5,268 nt of DNA from Pseudomonadota bacterium (GTDB lineage: Bacteria; Pseudomonadota; Gammaproteobacteria; SZUA-229), in NCBI GenBank assembly GCA_030673345.1, contig DAOVJH010000126.1:1-5268 (forward strand). The letters run 5' to 3'. A model generated the notes under the pieces. The model searched no databases. It was given only the letters and a program-made list of their open reading frames with translations, and was not told where the DNA came from. Position 1 is the first letter of the stretch. The number at the start of each line of letters is the position of its first letter. The translations under genes were made by a program, and so were the position numbers. Positions 1 to 5,268 of this stretch are shown one piece after another.

Positions 1-861
1 CTTGGCCATCAGAAAATATTTGAGCAGCTCCATGCCGAAGCCAAACTGCTCGATACACATGGCTACCTGATGACTTTTGAGCCACTTCCGCGAGAATACT
101 TTACCAAGAGCAGCACTGCGGCACGCCTGATGAACCGTGTTGAAAAAATGCGGACATTAAACAGCTTCAAACCGGCAATACGCCCGGATTATCTACTGTT
201 TTTAAATTTCAACAAGACACTGGCCAGCATGAGCGCAGGCGACTTTATCGAAAAAATCCTGATCGATAAACTGAAGATAAAAGCCGTTATCGTCGGTGAT
301 GACTTTCGTTTCGGCTGTGATCGCAAAGGTGATTTCGCGCTATTGCAGGAATACGGTAAAAAACACCAGTTTTCCGTTATCAGTATCGCCTCTCACCTCA
401 TCGAAAAACAACGTGTCAGCAGCACCCTGATCCGGGAAGCTTTAATCAATAACCTGCTCGACGATGCGGATAAAATGCTGGGGCGAACCTATACCATATG
501 CGGCCATGTGAATCATGGTGAAAAACGCGGACGCACGATTGGTTTCCCCACTGCAAATATTCACCTGAGGCGCCCGGAAACCCCACTTCATGGCGTTTAT
601 TCTGTTACCATGCACAGTCCGAAATACGGTGATATCGCGGGTATTGCTAATGTTGGACGCCGGCCGACGGTGGATGGCAAACACGTGCAGCTGGAAGTCC
701 ACCTGTTCGATTTTAATGAATCGATCTATGGCGAACAGATATGTGTTTCGTTCCAGCACAAGATACGTGATGAAAAGAAGTTTGAATCCTTCGACGATTT
801 GAAACAACAGATCAAAACGGACTGTGAACAAGCCAGACAGTTATTAACCATTAACCGATAA
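1..861 (+). CDS. ribF: Bifunctional riboflavin kinase / FAD synthetase, 5' end missing
   Basis: RibF phosphorylates riboflavin to FMN (C-terminal kinase domain) and adenylylates FMN to FAD (N-terminal nucleotidyltransferase domain) in the cytosol. The reading frame is open from base 1, so the first ATG in view (base 70) is internal and the true start lies upstream. Visible are 286 codons against about 313 residues in E. coli, so roughly 28 residues are lost. The window opens in LGHQ, which corresponds to the second half of the family's GNFDGVHxGH nucleotide-binding motif. Counting visible codons: FEPLP at 26-30, GDDFRFG at 99-105, RVSST at 138-142 near the domain junction, [10 protein letters not shown] at 177-186 (kinase signature), ANVGRRPTV from 217, and LEVHLFDF from 231 with E232 as the likely kinase catalytic glutamate. 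No frameshift or missing motif is seen. It ends 10 bases before ileS, as in other gammaproteobacteria. Identity is very secure; only the start is unknown. Confidence 0.96.
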   Translation, partial: LGHQKIFEQLHAEAKLLDTHGYLMTFEPLPREYFTKSSTAARLMNRVEKMRTLNSFKPAIRPDYLLFLNFNKTLASMSAGDFIEKILIDKLKIKAVIVGDDFRFGCDRKGDFALLQEYGKKHQFSVISIASHLIEKQRVSSTLIREALINNLLDDADKMLGRTYTICGHVNHGEKRGRTIGFPTANIHLRRPETPLHGVYSVTMHSPKYGDIAGIANVGRRPTVDGKHVQLEVHLFDFNESIYGEQICVSFQHKIRDEKKFESFDDLKQQIKTDCEQARQLLTINR

Positions 862-862
862 T
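834..862 (+). promoter_or_regulatory. Possible sigma-70 promoter for ileS inside the end of ribF (weak)
   Basis: CAGACA (834-839, four of six matches to the -35 consensus) and GATAAT (857-862, five of six matches to the -10 consensus) are separated by 17 bases, the optimal spacing. Transcription would begin near 869-870, only about two bases before the ileS ATG, giving a nearly leaderless message. The GATAAT overlaps the ribF stop codon. Such matches arise by chance in AT-rich gene ends, and ileS can be read from upstream, so this is a candidate only. Confidence 0.2.
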
Positions 863-866
863 GTAA
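861..866 (+). other. Start-stop minimal ORF (ATG TAA) between ribF and ileS
   Basis: The last A of the ribF stop codon (TAA, 859-861) is also the A of an ATG (861-863) that is followed at once by TAA (864-866), five bases before the ileS start at 872. It is plainly present in the sequence. Whether ribosomes use it is unknown, and it has no clear Shine-Dalgarno sequence of its own. It may be chance. Confidence 0.3.
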
Positions 867-871
867 TTCGA

Positions 872-3700
872 ATGACCGACTACAAAGCAACCCTGAACCT
901 TCCAGCAACAGATTTTCCAATGCGGGGCAACCTCGCTAATCGTGAGCCAGAGATGCTCAAACAATGGCAGGAATCCGGGCTCTATCAAAAAATTCGTGAA
1001 GCCTGCGATGGCCGCCCTACTTTCGTTTTACACGATGGTCCGCCATACGCCAATGGTGACATCCATATCGGCCACGCGGTCAACAAGATATTAAAAGACA
1101 TCATCGTCAAAAGTCATACCATCGATGGTTACGACGCCCGTTACGTTCCCGGCTGGGACTGCCACGGCCTGCCCATCGAATTAATGGTAGAGAAAAAAGT
1201 CGGTAAGGCCGGCAACAAAGTCGACGCAAAAACCTTTCGCGAGAAATGCCGCGAATACGCCGCGAAGCAGGTCGACGGCCAGCGCACTGACTTCATCCGC
1301 TTAGGTGTTTTAGGTGACTGGGAAAAACCCTACCTCACCATGGACTACCAGTTTGAAGCGGACATCGTCCGTAGCCTGGGCAAGATCATCGACAAAGGCC
1401 ATCTGCACCAGGGCAGCAAACCGGTACACTGGTGCCTTGACTGCGGATCAGCCCTTGCTGAAGCCGAAGTCGAATATCAGGACAAAGAATCACCCGCCAT
1501 CGATGTGATGTTTACCGCTATCGATAATAGTGACTTCGAACAGGCCTTTAACTCGACTGACGGCGAAGGCAACATCGCAGCCGTTATCTGGACCACTACG
1601 CCATGGACACTGCCTGCAAACCAGGCCGTTGCACTGCATCCAGAATTTACCTACGATCTCATCCAGGTACAAACAGATAATGGCCCGGCGCGCCTGATAC
1701 TGGAAAGCTCACTGGCCGAAAGCGCGCTCAAACGCTTCGGTTTTGAAGATACTCAACGCCTGGCCAGCTGCCAGGGAAGCGCCCTGGAAAATCTTCAGCT
1801 CAAACACCCGTTTTACGATAAACAGGTCCCTGTCATCCTCGGCGACCACGTTACTACTGAAACCGGTACCGGTGCCGTCCACACCGCACCCGGCCATGGC
1901 CAGGATGACTTTATCGTCGGCAACCGCTACGGACTGGAAGTCTATAACCCGGTCGGCGGCAATGGCGTGTTCCTGGCTGACACCGAACTATTTGCCGGCA
2001 AACATGTAAACAAGGTAAATCCAGAGATCATCGAAGTACTGGAACAAAACCATGTCCTGTTAAAACATGAAAAGATGCAGCACAGCTACCCCTGCTGCTG
2101 GCGCCATAAAACACCGATCATCTTCCGCGCTACACCACAGTGGTTCATCAGCATGGAACAGGCCGGACTGCGCGAGCTTGCCAATAAAGCCATCGCCGAA
2201 ACGACCTGGCTGCCCGACTGGGGTCAGGCGCGGATCGAGAGCATGGTCAACAACCGTCCGGACTGGTGCATATCCAGGCAGCGAACCTGGGGCGTACCGA
2301 TAACCTTGTTCGTACACAAAGAAACCGGTGAGCTGCATGCCGATACCCAGGCACTGATCGAACAGGTCGCTGAAAAAATTGAACAGCAAGGCATCGAAGC
2401 CTGGTTCTCTATGGAAGCCAGTGAACTGCTGGGTGATGACGCTGATCAATACGATAAAACCACCGATACACTGGATGTCTGGTTTGATTCCGGCGTGACC
2501 CATGCCTGCGTATTAGACAAACGCAGCAAACTGACTTTCCCTGCAGACCTATATCTTGAAGGCTCCGATCAGCATCGCGGCTGGTTCCAGTCATCACTGT
2601 TAACGTCAACTGCCATCAATGGTGTTGCGCCGTATAAAAAAGTATTAACCCATGGTTTCACCGTTGATGCCCACGGCAAAAAAATGTCGAAGTCCCTGGG
2701 CAATGTTGTTTCCCCTCAGAAAATTGTCGGCACATTAGGTGCTGACATCTTACGACTGTGGGTCGCTGGCAGTGACTACAGCAATGAGATGACGGTCTCT
2801 GATGAAATCTTGAAACGCAGCGCCGATTCTTATCGCCGCATCAGAAACACCGCGCGTTTTTTACTGGCCAACCTGAACGGTTTCGACCCGGTGACAGACA
2901 AACTCGAAACCGGCAACATGCTTTCTCTCGACCGCTGGGCCATCGCCAGGACCCTCGAGTTACAGGATGAGATCATCGCTGCCTACAAAGAATTTAACTT
3001 CCACCAGATCCATCATAAATTACTGCACTTCTGCACGGTTGACCTTGGCAGCTTTTATCTCGACATCATCAAAGACAGACAATACACCGGCCAGAGTGAC
3101 AGCATCGCGCGTCGATCTGCACAGACAGCGCTCTATCACATCGCTGAAGCCATGTGCCGCTGGATAGCACCGATATTAAGCTTTACCGCTGAAGAGTTAT
3201 GGCAAGCTATACCGGGCGATCATAGCGATTCAGTGCTACTGGAAAGCTGGTACCCCGAACTGACACCGCTCGATGCTGATGAACAGATGAACATGGCGTT
3301 CTGGCAAACCATCCTCGAAGTACGTTCGGCAGTCAGCAAGGAGCTGGAATCTCTGCGTGCAGATAAAACCATCGGCTCTTCACTGGACGCAACAGTCACA
3401 CTGTTCGTAAACAGTGAATTACAGCAGATGCTCGAAACATTAAAACAGGAACTGCGTTTCGTATTGATCACTTCAGACGCCAGCATCGAAAACATGGATA
3501 GCGCAACAGATGACAGCATCGAGACTAGCATCGACAGCGGCCACACATTAAAGATCAAAGCGTCCGCTTCTGAGGAAACAAAGTGCGTTCGCTGCTGGCA
3601 CCATCGCGAAGATGTCGGTAACGATAAAGAACACCCGGAACTCTGCGGTCGTTGCATAGAAAATATAACTGGCGACGGTGAACAGCGATTATTTGCTTAA
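872..3700 (+). CDS. ileS: Isoleucyl-tRNA synthetase (class I, E. coli type with C-terminal zinc site)
   Basis: IleS attaches isoleucine to tRNA-Ile in the cytosol and hydrolyses mischarged Val-tRNA-Ile. The 942 residues are close to the 938 of E. coli, to which it aligns by eye end to end. The N-terminal [11 protein letters not shown] matches the E. coli start and fixes ATG 872; no strong Shine-Dalgarno precedes it. In order: [13 protein letters not shown] with the HIGH signature at 65-68; [11 protein letters not shown] of the Rossmann fold; the CP1 editing domain with [11 protein letters not shown] from 240 (T241-T243) and [12 protein letters not shown] at 332-343 followed by D345-D346; [11 protein letters not shown] around 464-474; WFDSG and GSDQHRGWF; the KMSKS loop at 604-608; then the helical anticodon-binding domain. 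The C-terminal zinc ribbon keeps all four cysteines (C905, C908, C925, C928) with E. coli spacing. It is the bacterial IleS1 form rather than the mupirocin-resistant IleS2 form, so drug sensitivity is inferred, not shown. It ends in three consecutive stop codons and is followed by a long hairpin. Confidence 0.99.
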   Translation: MTDYKATLNLPATDFPMRGNLANREPEMLKQWQESGLYQKIREACDGRPTFVLHDGPPYANGDIHIGHAVNKILKDIIVKSHTIDGYDARYVPGWDCHGLPIELMVEKKVGKAGNKVDAKTFREKCREYAAKQVDGQRTDFIRLGVLGDWEKPYLTMDYQFEADIVRSLGKIIDKGHLHQGSKPVHWCLDCGSALAEAEVEYQDKESPAIDVMFTAIDNSDFEQAFNSTDGEGNIAAVIWTTTPWTLPANQAVALHPEFTYDLIQVQTDNGPARLILESSLAESALKRFGFEDTQRLASCQGSALENLQLKHPFYDKQVPVILGDHVTTETGTGAVHTAPGHGQDDFIVGNRYGLEVYNPVGGNGVFLADTELFAGKHVNKVNPEIIEVLEQNHVLLKHEKMQHSYPCCWRHKTPIIFRATPQWFISMEQAGLRELANKAIAETTWLPDWGQARIESMVNNRPDWCISRQRTWGVPITLFVHKETGELHADTQALIEQVAEKIEQQGIEAWFSMEASELLGDDADQYDKTTDTLDVWFDSGVTHACVLDKRSKLTFPADLYLEGSDQHRGWFQSSLLTSTAINGVAPYKKVLTHGFTVDAHGKKMSKSLGNVVSPQKIVGTLGADILRLWVAGSDYSNEMTVSDEILKRSADSYRRIRNTARFLLANLNGFDPVTDKLETGNMLSLDRWAIARTLELQDEIIAAYKEFNFHQIHHKLLHFCTVDLGSFYLDIIKDRQYTGQSDSIARRSAQTALYHIAEAMCRWIAPILSFTAEELWQAIPGDHSDSVLLESWYPELTPLDADEQMNMAFWQTILEVRSAVSKELESLRADKTIGSSLDATVTLFVNSELQQMLETLKQELRFVLITSDASIENMDSATDDSIETSIDSGHTLKIKASASEETKCVRCWHHREDVGNDKEHPELCGRCIENITGDGEQRLFA

Positions 3701-3726
3701 TAGTGAAATTATCCAGTAGAGACATC

Positions 3727-3796
3727 TGTCATCTCGACGCCAGGAGAGATCTTATTTTTGCAACTACGCAAGATCTCTCCTGACGTCGAGATGGCA
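3727..3796. repeat. Palindromic repeat A (long imperfect hairpin) between ileS and lspA
   Basis: Left arm 3727-3753 and right arm 3770-3796 form a 27-bp stem around a 16-base loop (3754-3769), with one C·A mismatch (3740/3783) and one G·U-type pair (3729/3794). Each arm contains its own small palindrome: ATCTC (3731-3735) with GAGAT (3746-3750) on the left, and ATCTC (3773-3777) with GAGAT (3788-3792) on the right. It shares TGTCAT ends, the TCGA core and CAAGAT at the loop/right-arm junction (3769-3774) with the element after lspA, so it is a family member rather than a lone terminator. No T-tract follows the right arm, which argues against a classical intrinsic terminator on this strand. 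In RNA it could still protect the ileS 3' end or reduce expression of lspA. No target-site duplication is evident. Confidence 0.85.
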
Positions 3797-3822
3797 ATAT
3801 TTATTCAGGTTAACTTATTATC

Positions 3823-4323
3823 ATGAAATGGTTATGGCTTTCGGCATTGACGATCATCCTGGATCAGCTGACAAAATACATCGCCGAAGCGGAACTAGTA
3901 TTACATAACCCTGTTTCGATCATACCCGGCTTTTTCAACTTCACACTGATGTACAACAAGGGCGCAGCTTTCAGTTTTTTGAGTGATGCTGGCGGCTGGC
4001 AGCGGGTATTGTTCGTCGGGCTTTCGACAGTGATCAGCATCTTCCTCTTTTTCTGGCTGAAACAGATAACGAAAGATGATGATCAAAAAGACAACAAGAT
4101 ATTGCAGATTGCTATCGCCTTTATCCTGGGCGGCGCCATCGGCAACCTGATCGACCGCGCACTGACCGGTGAAGTCGTCGACTTCATACAGGTCTATTAT
4201 GCTGCCTATTATTTTCCCGCATTCAATATTGCCGACTCTGCTATAACAGTCGGTGCCGGTTTATTAATTCTGGATATGTTTTTAGAAACAAAACGCGGCA
4301 AAACAATTAAAAATGAAAAGTAA
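3823..4323 (+). CDS. lspA: Lipoprotein signal peptidase (signal peptidase II, aspartic membrane protease)
   Basis: LspA cleaves the signal peptide of diacylglyceryl-modified prolipoproteins ahead of the lipidated cysteine, in the inner membrane. The 166 residues match the family (164 in E. coli). Visible motifs: DQLTKY from D14 in the first membrane segment; YNKGAAFSFL at 44-53 with conserved N45; GNLIDR at 107-112; VVDF with D120; and FNIAD with N135 and D138. By comparison with the Pseudomonas enzyme, D120 and D138 are the catalytic aspartate pair. Four hydrophobic segments lie near residues 3-20, 62-79, 93-110 and 134-153, with a charged loop (81-92) between the second and third. ATG 3823 is the first start after an in-frame stop at 3811; the only Shine-Dalgarno-like element is AGG at 3807-3809, rather far at 13 bases. 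Unlike the tight ribF-ileS and fkpB-ispH junctions, lspA sits between two hairpin repeats, so its share of the transcript may be set by RNA processing. No residues are missing. Confidence 0.98.
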   Translation: MKWLWLSALTIILDQLTKYIAEAELVLHNPVSIIPGFFNFTLMYNKGAAFSFLSDAGGWQRVLFVGLSTVISIFLFFWLKQITKDDDQKDNKILQIAIAFILGGAIGNLIDRALTGEVVDFIQVYYAAYYFPAFNIADSAITVGAGLLILDMFLETKRGKTIKNEK

Positions 4324-4336
4324 AAAACAAAACCAA

Positions 4337-4342
4337 TATAAT
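4337..4342 (+). promoter_or_regulatory. Perfect TATAAT -10 hexamer upstream of fkpB (weak -35)
   Basis: TATAAT lies in the AT-rich stretch after the lspA stop. At 17-base spacing the -35 position (4314-4319, TGAAAA) matches consensus at only three of six bases. A start about seven bases downstream would fall at 4349-4350, exactly at the outer edge of palindromic repeat B, so the message would begin with the hairpin. A perfect hexamer in AT-rich DNA is not rare; treat as a candidate for independent fkpB-ispH transcription. Confidence 0.2.
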
Positions 4343-4349
4343 TACACCA

Positions 4350-4419
4350 TGTCATTTCGACCAGCGGGAGAAATCCTATGCACTGCCAATCAAGATTTCT
4401 CCCGCTGGTCGAAATGACA
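4350..4419. repeat. Palindromic repeat B (26-bp perfect hairpin) between lspA and fkpB
   Basis: Left arm 4350-4375 and right arm 4394-4419 are exact reverse complements over 26 bases, with an 18-base loop (4376-4393). The arms carry inner palindromes ATTTC (4354-4358) with GAAAT (4370-4374), and ATTTC (4395-4399) with GAAAT (4411-4415). The element shares TGTCAT ends, TCGA, a TGCA in the loop and CAAGAT at the loop/right-arm junction (4391-4396) with repeat A, in the same orientation. Elements beginning GTCATTTCGA with GAGAAATC resemble short palindromic repeats I recall as scattered between genes in many bacterial genomes; this is recollection, not a search. No T-tract follows the right arm. 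It ends 21 bases before the fkpB start, so a folded transcript would place a very stable stem just upstream of the ribosome entry region. Confidence 0.9.
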
Positions 4420-4440
4420 CGATAAAGCTTAAAAAATATT

Positions 4441-4899
4441 ATGACTGATCAAATAAACATGCACAGCCTGGTATTAATGCACTACACACTCGCATTGACC
4501 GACGGCACTGAGATCGAGAGCAGCTTCGGTGATGATCCGGTCGAGATAACCATGGGCAACGATGATGTAACCGAAGGTATGGAGCTCGCACTTTTCGGCC
4601 TCAAAGAAGGTGAGCAGCAAACCCTGACGCTGACCACCGAACAGGGGTTTGGCATACGTGACGAAGAAAACATCCACGATATGCCGTTAACCGATTTCCC
4701 TGAAGATCTTCCACCTGAAGTCGGCATGTCTTACTCTTTCGAGTCACCGGAAGACGGTGAGATCCCCGGCACTATTCTCAGCATCACTGATGATACGGCA
4801 AAAGTCGATTTCAACCACCCACTATCCGGACAGCAGATCGTCTTTACTGTGGACATACTCGGCATCAACAATGCGCATGCAGAGATCGAATCAACTTAA
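4441..4899 (+). CDS. fkpB: FKBP-type peptidyl-prolyl cis-trans isomerase, SlyD-like
   Basis: FkpB (also called SlpA) is a small cytosolic FKBP-fold protein that catalyses prolyl isomerisation weakly and acts as a folding chaperone. The 152 residues compare with 149 in E. coli. The FKBP core is split: the N-terminal part (about 9-72) holds LALTDGTEIESS, VTEGMELALFGLKEGE and the GFG turn at 69-71. The insert-in-flap chaperone domain covers about 75-121. The core then resumes with the family signature VDFNHPLSG at 122-130 and a final strand to about 140. The protein is strongly acidic and lacks the metal-binding histidine-rich tail typical of SlyD, which supports FkpB over SlyD, as does its place between lspA and ispH. 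ATG 4441 aligns with the E. coli start; a second ATG at 4459 (Met7) is less likely. No clear Shine-Dalgarno is seen; the upstream 20 bases are AT-rich and follow repeat B. Its stop is three bases from ispH and in the same frame. Confidence 0.95.
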   Translation: MTDQINMHSLVLMHYTLALTDGTEIESSFGDDPVEITMGNDDVTEGMELALFGLKEGEQQTLTLTTEQGFGIRDEENIHDMPLTDFPEDLPPEVGMSYSFESPEDGEIPGTILSITDDTAKVDFNHPLSGQQIVFTVDILGINNAHAEIEST

Positions 4900-4902
4900 G
4901 TA

Positions 4903-5268
4903 ATGGACATCTTCCTCGCTAATCCTCGCGGTTTCTGTGCTGGCGTTGACCGCGCCATCGAGATCGTCGAGCGCGCACTGGAAATATTCTCTGCACCCAT
5001 CTATGTACGCCATGAAGTCGTGCACAACCGTTACGTGGTAAACGACCTCATCAAAAAAGGCGCCGTCTTCGTCGAAGAGCTCGATGAGATTCCTGATGGT
5101 GCAACAGTCATATTCAGTGCCCACGGGGTTTCACAGCAAGTACGAAAAGAAGCACAGGCACGTGAGCTGCGTATTTTTGATGCGACCTGCCCGCTGGTCA
5201 CCAAGGTTCACATGGAAGTCGCCCAGCATGAAAAAAATGCCGAGGACGTCATCCTTATCGGCCATCCC
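4903..5268 (+). CDS. ispH: 4-hydroxy-3-methylbut-2-enyl diphosphate reductase, 3' end missing
   Basis: IspH is the last enzyme of the MEP (non-mevalonate) pathway. Using a [4Fe-4S] cluster it reductively dehydrates HMBPP to IPP and DMAPP in the cytosol. The first 122 codons are present, open to the window edge, out of roughly 310-320 in the family. The N-terminal [16 protein letters not shown] places the first cluster ligand at C12. Substrate-binding H41 (in HEVVHN) and H74 (in SAHGVS) and the second cluster ligand C96 (in DATCPLVTK) fall at the same numbers as in E. coli. The window stops at IGHP, just before the expected second histidine and the catalytic glutamate (about 124 and 126), so the third cysteine and active-site glutamate cannot be checked. 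ATG 4903 begins three bases after the fkpB stop, with no good Shine-Dalgarno, which suggests translational coupling to fkpB. Identity is secure. Confidence 0.97.
   Translation, partial: MDIFLANPRGFCAGVDRAIEIVERALEIFSAPIYVRHEVVHNRYVVNDLIKKGAVFVEELDEIPDGATVIFSAHGVSQQVRKEAQARELRIFDATCPLVTKVHMEVAQHEKNAEDVILIGHP

Noticed and set aside
70..72. ATG 70 as the start of ribF
   Set aside because: The frame is open upstream to base 1 and encodes the conserved LGHQ and following helix of RibF, so this Met is internal.
834..871. T-box or attenuator leader controlling ileS
   Set aside because: Only 10 bases separate ribF and ileS, leaving no room for a leader RNA, and no such motif is seen in the end of ribF.
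2060..2503. Minus-strand open frame of 147 codons inside ileS
   Set aside because: It lies wholly within the secure ileS coding region, which is intact and motif-rich here; the opposite-strand translation shows no recognisable domain.
3220..3657. Minus-strand open frame of 145 codons in the 3' part of ileS
   Set aside because: Serine-rich, low-complexity translation opposite the IleS C-terminal domain; a shadow of ileS codon use.
3727..3796. Hairpin A as an intrinsic terminator of ileS
   Set aside because: No T-tract follows the right arm; the five T's at 3755-3759 are in the loop, after only the weak AT-rich inner palindrome of the left arm.
3716..3796. Repeat A as a REP element with a GTAG tag
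   Set aside because: A GTAG occurs at 3716-3719, but repeat B has none in the matching place, and the arms do not look like REP/RAYT sequences.
4350..4419. Repeat B as an integron attC site or CRISPR repeat
   Set aside because: No RYYYAAC/GTTRRRY core sites and no integrase or cassette context; there is a single palindrome without repeat-spacer periodicity.
4891..5124. Minus-strand open frame opposite the ispH start
   Set aside because: It overlaps the clear IspH N-terminus with its conserved C12, H41 and H74, and has no recognisable product.

Overview
This window is a compact, single-strand housekeeping cluster with the gene order ribF (5' end cut off) – ileS – lspA – fkpB – ispH (3' end cut off). 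All five genes lie on the + strand and fill almost the whole window. The order, the E. coli-type IleS with a C-terminal four-cysteine zinc site, and the closely E. coli-like motif positions in IleS, FkpB and IspH point to a gammaproteobacterium. The genus cannot be read from the sequence. Base composition looks roughly balanced by eye, and no gene stands out as foreign.

Layout: ribF runs in from the left edge and stops at 861. ileS follows 10 bases later (872-3700). A 122-base gap (3701-3822) then holds a long imperfect hairpin. lspA follows (3823-4323), then a 117-base gap (4324-4440) holding a second, 26-bp perfect hairpin. fkpB (4441-4899) and ispH (from 4903, open at the right edge) are separated by only three bases. 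There is no gene-free stretch longer than 300 bases, and I see no RNA gene, insertion sequence, CRISPR array or minus-strand gene.

How the genes fit together: RibF makes FMN and FAD, IleS charges tRNA-Ile, LspA removes lipoprotein signal peptides in the inner membrane, FkpB is a SlyD-like folding helper, and IspH makes the isoprenoid precursors IPP and DMAPP. They share no single pathway. The grouping is a widely conserved gammaproteobacterial gene order, probably transcribed largely as one unit.

The non-routine content is the pair of related palindromic repeats that bracket lspA. They share outer ends (TGTCAT), a TCGA core, a CAAGAT at the loop/right-arm junction and the same orientation, but differ in arm sequence. 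Each arm itself carries a small internal palindrome (ATCTC/GAGAT in the first element, ATTTC/GAAAT in the second) that has changed in concert at all four positions. They look like members of a short interspersed palindromic repeat family. Smaller points are a triple stop after ileS, a start-stop minimal ORF just before ileS, weak Shine-Dalgarno signals, and an in-frame fkpB/ispH junction. I found no convincing new biological system here.
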